Assembly (NCBI GenBank): GCA_003517915.1
Contig: DOZQ01000078.1
Span: forward strand, 2,004-11,811
Direction of reading: 5' to 3'
DNA length: 9,808 nt
Source: Oscillospiraceae bacterium
GTDB taxonomy: Bacteria; Bacillota; Clostridia; Oscillospirales; Acutalibacteraceae
Position numbers and translations under genes: made by a program. The notes beneath the pieces were generated by a model. It had not been told where the DNA came from. It saw only the letters and a list, made by a program, of their open reading frames with translations, and searched no databases. Positions 5,016-9,808 of the stretch are shown piece by piece (positions within the stretch are counted from its first letter, which is position 1; each line of letters begins with the position of its first letter).

Positions 5016-6202
5016 GCTTTTTAGAAAGACAGAAAAAAAACAAGGCTATGAGCAAGGCGGGGGTCTCCGAAAGCAAGGCTCCGCCGATCAGCGGCGCTGC
5101 GTCAAGAGAACTGCTCGACGCAGCAGCAGAGAAGCCGCCTAAAAAGTCATTCTTTGAAAAAAGGGAACGACCGCCAACGCCAGAGACAGACAAAAAACAA
5201 AAAGCACCGAGGCCCAAGAAGCGCCAGAATATCACGAATATCAATACTGAGCGCTACATAAAGCCCAAAAAGAACATTGGAAAGAAAATTCTCCGCACTG
5301 CTCTTTGGGTAATACTGACATTTGTTTTTATACGGGGAATTGTTTCAATTTTAAGACCTGACCCGATCAGCGAAGTACAGCGCCGCGCGGACGCCTTTAT
5401 GCAGGAGCAACAGGAAACACGAAATTTAGAATTTGAAATAGAAAGCTTTGCGCAAAATTTTGCAAAGGAATATTTAAGCTACCGGAGCGGCGAAAAGCAG
5501 GACTACAATGACCGGGTAGGACCGTACGTCTCCAGCCACGTATCTTTCAGCGAGGGACAAGAATTTAAAAATACCGCAGAAGCAAGCTACGTACAAGCTT
5601 ATAAATTAGAGCCGTACAACGAAAATCAATTTGATGTGTTTGTTATGGCAACCGTTGATTACACTATTCCGCAGACCGCCAGCGCCGGGACTGAAATCAC
5701 CTTTAGGACACAGCGGGAACACAGCTATTTGAAAATCCCTGTCCGGGTACTAGGCGCGGGTGCGTATATCGTGGAGGATTTTCCCGCTTTTGTAGCCGCG
5801 CCGGACGGTTACAGCGTGTCGGCGGCGCAGTTTGTGGGGTCAGACGTAGATCAAAGCGTAAACCAAGAGATAGAAAGGGTGTTGCAAAACTTTTTTGTTG
5901 CGTACTACGGAGGGAATCAGACACAGATCGAATATTACTTGGCTCAGGAGGCTGATAAAGCAGAATTCAAAGGCATGGACGGACGCTATAAGTACATAGA
6001 GATCAGCAATTTGCGCAGTGTAGTAAACCCGCAGAATACCAGCGAAATTTTGTCTCTCATCGAAATCGCGATAGAGGACATAAACGCCCAACGTCATAAA
6101 CAGCGGTTTAATATCCTTTTGCGGCGAGAGGGGGAGAGGTATTTTATTCTTGAAATGGATACAAAAACCGTTGGTATAAAATATGATTTTTCAGTACAGT
6201 GA
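5012..6202 (+). CDS. tcpC: TcpC, VirB8-like conjugation channel scaffold
   Basis: 396 residues from ATG 5012, chosen for the ATGA overlap with the preceding stop and GGGTG at 5002-5006. An upstream in-frame ATG at 5000 has no ribosome site. Residues 1-90 are a long basic, proline-rich cytosolic segment (KKNKAMSKAG, KPPKKSFFEKRERPP, RPKKRQN). One membrane span follows at about 93-113 (ILRTALWVILTFVFIRGIVSIL), then an extracellular part with two repeats of the helix-plus-strands pattern expected of NTF2-like domains (about 130-255 and 270-396). TcpC of pCW3 is a bitopic VirB8-like protein with tandem NTF2-like domains that interacts with TcpA and other components. The long N-terminal extension is unusually charged and could contact TcpA or DNA. 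Assignment rests on architecture and synteny. Confidence 0.85.
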   Translation: MSFLERQKKNKAMSKAGVSESKAPPISGAASRELLDAAAEKPPKKSFFEKRERPPTPETDKKQKAPRPKKRQNITNINTERYIKPKKNIGKKILRTALWVILTFVFIRGIVSILRPDPISEVQRRADAFMQEQQETRNLEFEIESFAQNFAKEYLSYRSGEKQDYNDRVGPYVSSHVSFSEGQEFKNTAEASYVQAYKLEPYNENQFDVFVMATVDYTIPQTASAGTEITFRTQREHSYLKIPVRVLGAGAYIVEDFPAFVAAPDGYSVSAAQFVGSDVDQSVNQEIERVLQNFFVAYYGGNQTQIEYYLAQEADKAEFKGMDGRYKYIEISNLRSVVNPQNTSEILSLIEIAIEDINAQRHKQRFNILLRREGERYFILEMDTKTVGIKYDFSVQ

Positions 6203-6224
6203 CAAACTAAAAGGAGAAATTACA

Positions 6225-6533
6225 ATGACTAAAAGGAAAAGAATCTTGAAAATCGTCCATCGTGTCGGTGCACTGTTACTTGCAATTACTCTTCTTACCA
6301 TGCCGGTATTCGCAACTAACTATGGTGAAAGAGCAAGCAATTGGATTTTGGATCAAATATTTCCGATTGTATTAATAGTTTTTGTGGTGAGTTTAATAAC
6401 ATTATTCTTCAAACGAAACTATACGGGATTGGCTATTACTTTTATAGTCGGTATATTGGTGCTATTTGTAGCGAACAACCCGGACAACATGGTTAATATA
6501 GGGGAAAATATTTTTAAAGCTATATTCAATTAG
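6225..6533 (+). CDS. tcpD: TcpD-like small membrane protein with signal peptide
   Basis: 102 residues from ATG 6225, which has AAGGAG (6211-6216) 8 nt upstream; an earlier ATG at 6183 overlaps tcpC and has no ribosome site. A signal peptide is clear: basic start (MTKRKRILK), hydrophobic core and a VFA cleavage site at about 28-30. The mature part has two membrane spans (about 44-62 and 66-86) joined by a short basic loop (FKRNYTG), and a short polar tail. It lies 22 bp after tcpC and 10 bp before tcpE, the place of tcpD in pCW3. Signal peptide plus two helices is also the build of VirB2-type pilins and VirB3-type membrane proteins. Its job in the channel is not established from sequence. Confidence 0.7.
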   Translation: MTKRKRILKIVHRVGALLLAITLLTMPVFATNYGERASNWILDQIFPIVLIVFVVSLITLFFKRNYTGLAITFIVGILVLFVANNPDNMVNIGENIFKAIFN

Positions 6534-6543
6534 GGTAGTTGAG

Positions 6544-6921
6544 ATGAAGCTGAACAGCTACGAAAAGGTTTGGAAAGTAGAAAAAAAGATATATAGCTTA
6601 GCCAATGTCCATCTACCATTTCCAATAAAGCCTGTCGAGATGGGGTATTTTTTAGCAACCGCTTTAATTTTGTTCATTCTGGACAAAATTACACCTTTAC
6701 TGTTTTTTCTTCCGGCGTTACTTAAATACGTGGTGATGCCGTATGGCATTATGAAGTTTTTGCTAAAAAAGAAATTGGACGGCAAACCTCCACAAAAGTA
6801 CTTCATTGATTATTTTCGCTATCTGCTGGATAGAAAGTCTGACTTGGAATTTTATCGTCAAACGGAACAGCAGAGCGAAGAAATCAAGATACACTGGGAT
6901 TGCACGAGCAGAAATTTTTAA
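6544..6921 (+). CDS. tcpE: TcpE family conjugal transfer membrane protein
   Basis: 125 residues; AGGGT (6532-6536) and GAG precede ATG 6544. The N-terminus (YEKVWKVEKKIYSLANVHLPFPI) is amphipathic and basic. Two close membrane spans follow (about 32-48 and 50-68, with LFILDKITPLLFFLPALLKYVVMPYGI), then the conserved-looking basic segment KFLLKKKLDGKPPQKYFIDYFRYLL and a polar cytosolic tail. Small size, this two-helix pattern, the KxxDGKxPxxYF motif and position just before the VirB4-like ATPase match the TcpE family of Tn916- and pCW3-type elements. It would act in the inner part of the channel, possibly as the VirB3 counterpart that holds the ATPase. That role is inferred. Confidence 0.85.
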   Translation: MKLNSYEKVWKVEKKIYSLANVHLPFPIKPVEMGYFLATALILFILDKITPLLFFLPALLKYVVMPYGIMKFLLKKKLDGKPPQKYFIDYFRYLLDRKSDLEFYRQTEQQSEEIKIHWDCTSRNF

Positions 6922-6961
6922 CGTTTTAATTTTAATGTGTTTTAAATGCTGAAAACAGGAT

Positions 6962-7018
6962 TCATACTGGCGGCGACGTTAGCGGACAAGCTTTAAAAGC
7001 TTTGCGCCGCCGGTATGA
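6962..7018 (+). repeat. Large GC-rich stem-loop upstream of tcpF
   Basis: TCATACTGGCGGCG (6962-6975) pairs with CGCCGCCGGTATGA (7005-7018) over 14 positions with one T-G wobble. The 29-nt loop itself contains AAGCTTT and AAAGCTT (6988-7002) as a small inverted repeat. It follows a 40-base AT-rich stretch after tcpE. It has no T-run after it, so it may be an mRNA processing or stability structure, or part of a small palindromic insert. Confidence 0.65.
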
Positions 7019-7048
7019 CACCTCCCACGGTATACCATGGGAGGTGAT
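7019..7048 (+). promoter_or_regulatory. SD-sequestering palindrome before tcpF
   Basis: CACCTCCCACGGTA (7019-7032) is the inverse of TACCATGGGAGGTG (7033-7046) apart from one mismatch, directly following the previous stem-loop. The right arm contains GGAGGTGAT (7040-7048), a 9-base perfect complement to the 16S rRNA anti-SD end, so when folded the site is hidden. No ATG, GTG or TTG lies at normal distance after it; an in-frame ATC is at 7052. It may be a translational control element or the relic of a lost start. Confidence 0.5.
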
Positions 7049-7072
7049 TACATCGCGGGAAAGGGATTAGAT

Positions 7073-9808
7073 ATGTTTGAATGCCCTGTATCATATTTTG
7101 AAAAAAATCTGATATTTGATAATATGCGGTCGTGCTGGGGCGTTTTTAAGCTTGATGGATTCGACTATGAAAACCGTAGTGAAGAAAGCAAGCAGGAAAT
7201 ACTGCACAGCCTCACCCGTGTCTTAGCAACGGTCATAGATGAAGGGAAAATATTAATAATCCCAACGGTATTAGATTTACAAGGACACTATGAGAAGCTT
7301 AAAAAAACGTTGGATGAAAACGATCCTTTGTGTTCTTATGCAAAGAATCATGCAGACGTGACAAAGGGCTATCTTAGTGCGAGTGTAGAGAAATCAGGCG
7401 GAAACGCCAACGATTATGACACCTATTTCCTTGTCAAATTGGTAACTGAGGATGATAAGGATATCACGATAAAAGCAAAAGGATATTTCGACTATTTTGT
7501 AAAAGACCCCGTAAACGCGGTAAATGCGTTTATGAATACAGACAATAGAGATATTATGAGAAGCAGAATAGAACATTTTGAGAAGCTTGCAAACAGCTTT
7601 CTATTTGAGCAAAGCAAGCGTCTCGCTATGCGCCCGGCGACTCCAACGGAGATACAGTTTTTGCTTAAAAGGACGATGTACAGGGGGCTTGAAAGGGATA
7701 TACGGCTGAACCTGACCAATAAAATCATAAAAAATGAGGACGGGACGCGAAAAAAAATACTATCGGATTGGACGCCATACACCGAGCGCGTAGCTACGCT
7801 AAATGAAAAAGATGCTATTATAAGGCCGTATTTCAAAGATGTTATAAACCTGTTTCATGGAATTATCAGTTTGAAACATAAGCGGATATTAGCCGTGGAA
7901 CATGACAACGGAAAAACGTCGTATCAAACATTTCTGACGATTACGCATATTCCCGAATCCGTAGAGTTCCCGGGAAACGAATGGATTTATTTACTGCAAA
8001 ATCTTAATGCGCAATCCGAAGTGTGTATACATTTTTCAAATATCGAGCATAAGGAAAGCTTACGTAAACTTGATATAAAAAAACGTGAAATCAATTCCCA
8101 ATATGACAATATAGTCGAAGCAAATGCTGATGTCCCGGAAGATTTATTGCAATCTCGCGTTGAGGCCGAAGAACTGGAAAGCCATTTAAAGCCTTCACGG
8201 TTGCCGATTACAAAGGCATGTGTATCAATTTGTGTTTATGGCGAGACGCCGGGAGAAGTAGAACGGAAAGCGGATTTCATAAGGCAAACTTATATAGACC
8301 GGTCTTTTATGATCGAGCGCCCAATTACCGATCAGTTTAAATTTTTCTTGCAGCATATTCCCGGTGCTGGGCTATATGTAAAGGATTTTAATATGCTTTT
8401 TCCGCCGTCGACGCTGGCTGGCGGCCTGTTTGGCGTTTCCGCGCAGTTGGGGGATGGTTTGGGGCCATATATTGGCACAACGGGCAGATTAAAAAAACCG
8501 GTGTTTCTAAGTATGGGCTATGCATGTCTTATGAATCGCAGCGCAGCCGCTACTTTTTTAGGCAGTTTAGGCTCAGGTAAAAGCTTTAACGCAAATTTGC
8601 TTTTAATTCTTAATGTCATTTATGGCGGTTATGGTCTCGTGTTAGATCCCAAAGGTGAGCGCGGACACTGGGTAGACGCCTTTCCGATGCTGCAAGGGCT
8701 AATTAGTCTTGTGACTCTAGTGGGGAACGAGGAAAATCGCGGAAAGCTAGACCCCTTTATTATTTATCGAAATGACTACTCAAGCGCTTCGGAGCTTGCG
8801 TTAAGCGTCGTTTCTGAGCTATACGGATTGAAGCCTAGCAGCAATGAATATATCGTTTTGCTCGAAGCTATAGGAAAAATGAGCGGCATGGAGAATCCAT
8901 GCATGTCTACGATTTGCGCCATATTGGAACAGTGTGACGAGGCAGACGATTTGTACACCTCATCCATTATGCTTGCGCGAAGATTGAAAAGCACAAGAAA
9001 CGCGGGACTTTCTATGCTGCTGTTTGGAAATGGCGATGAAGAAGCTATTACGTTGGATAACCGCTTAAATATCATACAAATTCAAAATCTTAAGCTGCCG
9101 TCTCCTCAGACGGCAAAAGAGGATTATACAACGGAGGAAACTCTGTCAACCGTTTTGATGATGGTACTGGGAAGCTTCGCAAAACAGTTCGCAATGATTA
9201 AGCGCGATGTATTTTCTATTATTCTGTTTGATGAAAGCTGGAGCTTGGGAGGGACGATTGAGGGGCGCAAACTGTTCGATTTCCTTTCCCGCATGGGCCG
9301 CAGCTTATACACGGGTTGTATTTTTAACGGACACTCAGTAACCGATATCCCCGGTGAGGGTATAAAGAATGCGATTACATACAAATTTTGCTTTCAAACG
9401 GACAATACGGACGAAGCTATTCGAATGCTTGACTATATGGACATGGAGAATACACCGGAAAATATTTATTTAATCAAGCATTTGGGATTAGATGAAGATG
9501 GGAAAAAAGTACGGAATGGCGAATGCCTTTTCCGCGACTTGGATGGGCATATCGGTATTTTGCAATTTGACGCCGTATATCAAGAATTCATAGAAGCGTT
9601 CACAACAACGCCCAAAAGCCGCGCGGAGCAACCGGCAGCGGCGGCGATCCGGCTGGAGCTGTCCGGGGATCAGCGGGAACCGGCACCAGCGGCGATTTGG
9701 CTGGAGCCGTCCGGAGATCAGTGGGAAGCGGCAGCGTCATCGATTCGGCAGGAGCCAGACATCAAGGAGACGAGGGGAGCTATTGCTAATCGACGGAAGC
9801 CGGGGAGC
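7073..9808 (+). CDS. tcpF: TcpF, VirB4-like conjugation ATPase (3' partial)
   Basis: 912 codons are visible and the frame is open to the window end. ATG 7073 is preferred for AAGGGA (7061-7066) six bases upstream; an in-frame ATG at 7037 sits inside a hairpin without a ribosome site. Residues 1-440 form the N-terminal part expected of the VirB4/TraC family. The ATPase domain carries Walker A GSLGSGKS (497-504), VLDPKGE (523-529), the Walker B strand IILFDES (716-722) and a following CIFNGHSVTDIP segment that fits the family's later conserved motif. VirB4 proteins power channel assembly and substrate passage at the inner membrane. From about residue 854 the tail turns into 16-residue Ala/Pro/Glu repeats, likely disordered. 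It lies 151 bp after tcpE, with two hairpins between, so its level may be set separately from the genes before it. Confidence 0.9.
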   Translation, partial: MFECPVSYFEKNLIFDNMRSCWGVFKLDGFDYENRSEESKQEILHSLTRVLATVIDEGKILIIPTVLDLQGHYEKLKKTLDENDPLCSYAKNHADVTKGYLSASVEKSGGNANDYDTYFLVKLVTEDDKDITIKAKGYFDYFVKDPVNAVNAFMNTDNRDIMRSRIEHFEKLANSFLFEQSKRLAMRPATPTEIQFLLKRTMYRGLERDIRLNLTNKIIKNEDGTRKKILSDWTPYTERVATLNEKDAIIRPYFKDVINLFHGIISLKHKRILAVEHDNGKTSYQTFLTITHIPESVEFPGNEWIYLLQNLNAQSEVCIHFSNIEHKESLRKLDIKKREINSQYDNIVEANADVPEDLLQSRVEAEELESHLKPSRLPITKACVSICVYGETPGEVERKADFIRQTYIDRSFMIERPITDQFKFFLQHIPGAGLYVKDFNMLFPPSTLAGGLFGVSAQLGDGLGPYIGTTGRLKKPVFLSMGYACLMNRSAAATFLGSLGSGKSFNANLLLILNVIYGGYGLVLDPKGERGHWVDAFPMLQGLISLVTLVGNEENRGKLDPFIIYRNDYSSASELALSVVSELYGLKPSSNEYIVLLEAIGKMSGMENPCMSTICAILEQCDEADDLYTSSIMLARRLKSTRNAGLSMLLFGNGDEEAITLDNRLNIIQIQNLKLPSPQTAKEDYTTEETLSTVLMMVLGSFAKQFAMIKRDVFSIILFDESWSLGGTIEGRKLFDFLSRMGRSLYTGCIFNGHSVTDIPGEGIKNAITYKFCFQTDNTDEAIRMLDYMDMENTPENIYLIKHLGLDEDGKKVRNGECLFRDLDGHIGILQFDAVYQEFIEAFTTTPKSRAEQPAAAAIRLELSGDQREPAPAAIWLEPSGDQWEAAASSIRQEPDIKETRGAIANRRKPGS
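9632..9775 (+). repeat. 48-bp tandem repeats in the tcpF tail
   Basis: Three in-frame units of 48 bp lie at 9632-9679, 9680-9727 and 9728-9775. The first two encode PAAAAIRLELSGDQRE and PAPAAIWLEPSGDQWE. The third (AAASSIRQEPDIKETR) is degenerate, keeping the A-rich start, SI-R and the EP pair. They are richer in GC than the rest of the gene and lie beyond the ATPase domain. Confidence 0.8.

Noticed and set aside
6946..6996. Short frame MLKTGFILAATLADKL after tcpE
   Set aside because: It has no ribosome binding site and its end overlaps the stem-loop. A leader peptide is conceivable but nothing else supports it.
1..9808. CRISPR array or tRNA/rRNA genes
   Set aside because: No regularly spaced repeats with unique spacers and no tRNA- or rRNA-like sequence were seen on either strand.

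Overview
The window looks like the front end of the transfer region of a conjugative element (plasmid or ICE) from a low-to-mid GC Firmicute, probably a clostridium. The evidence is strong AAGGAG/GGGTG ribosome sites, many GTG/TTG/ATG choices, AT-rich promoters, and a gene order that follows the tcp conjugation locus of Clostridium perfringens pCW3-type plasmids. Species cannot be read from the sequence, and the window does not show whether the element is integrated.

Region 1 (1-434) is an accessory border. It holds the last codons of a possible sortase-anchored surface protein and a small phage/ICE-type protein of unknown function. These are followed by a solitary IS200/IS605-type right end and a large perfect-armed hairpin. 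Region 2 (435-569) is a promoter zone with a dyad operator overlapping a TTGACA box and a second extended -10. Region 3 (570-1307) encodes two small basic proteins that look like winged-helix DNA-binding proteins; the second sits where tcpK sits in pCW3. Region 4 (1308-1711) has no gene and is packed with palindromes. By position it is the best candidate for the origin of transfer (oriT).

Region 5 (1712-6921) is a tight operon: a tyrosine-recombinase-like protein in the place of the atypical relaxase TcpM, an FtsK/TcpA-type coupling ATPase, a four-helix membrane protein in the tcpB position, a TcpC (VirB8-like) scaffold, a TcpD-like small membrane protein with a signal peptide, and TcpE. The 3' end of tcpA has been hit by a decayed IS605-type element of about 486 bp carrying an antisense 5'-truncated tnpB. 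The insertion replaced the native TcpA C-terminus with a few codons of transposon end. Region 6 (6922-7072) holds two back-to-back hairpins, the second hiding a near-perfect Shine-Dalgarno sequence. Region 7 (7073-9808) is the large VirB4-like ATPase TcpF, open to the end of the window, with a GC-rich tail of 48-bp tandem repeats.

The genes fit one machine. The winged-helix proteins and the recombinase-like relaxase would form the relaxosome at oriT. TcpA would carry the nucleoprotein to the membrane channel built from TcpC, TcpD, TcpE and the tcpB-position protein, with TcpF as the energising ATPase. The part most worth follow-up is the non-canonical relaxosome (two winged-helix proteins, a structured 404-bp intergenic region, and a relaxase that keeps a full set of tyrosine-recombinase catalytic residues).
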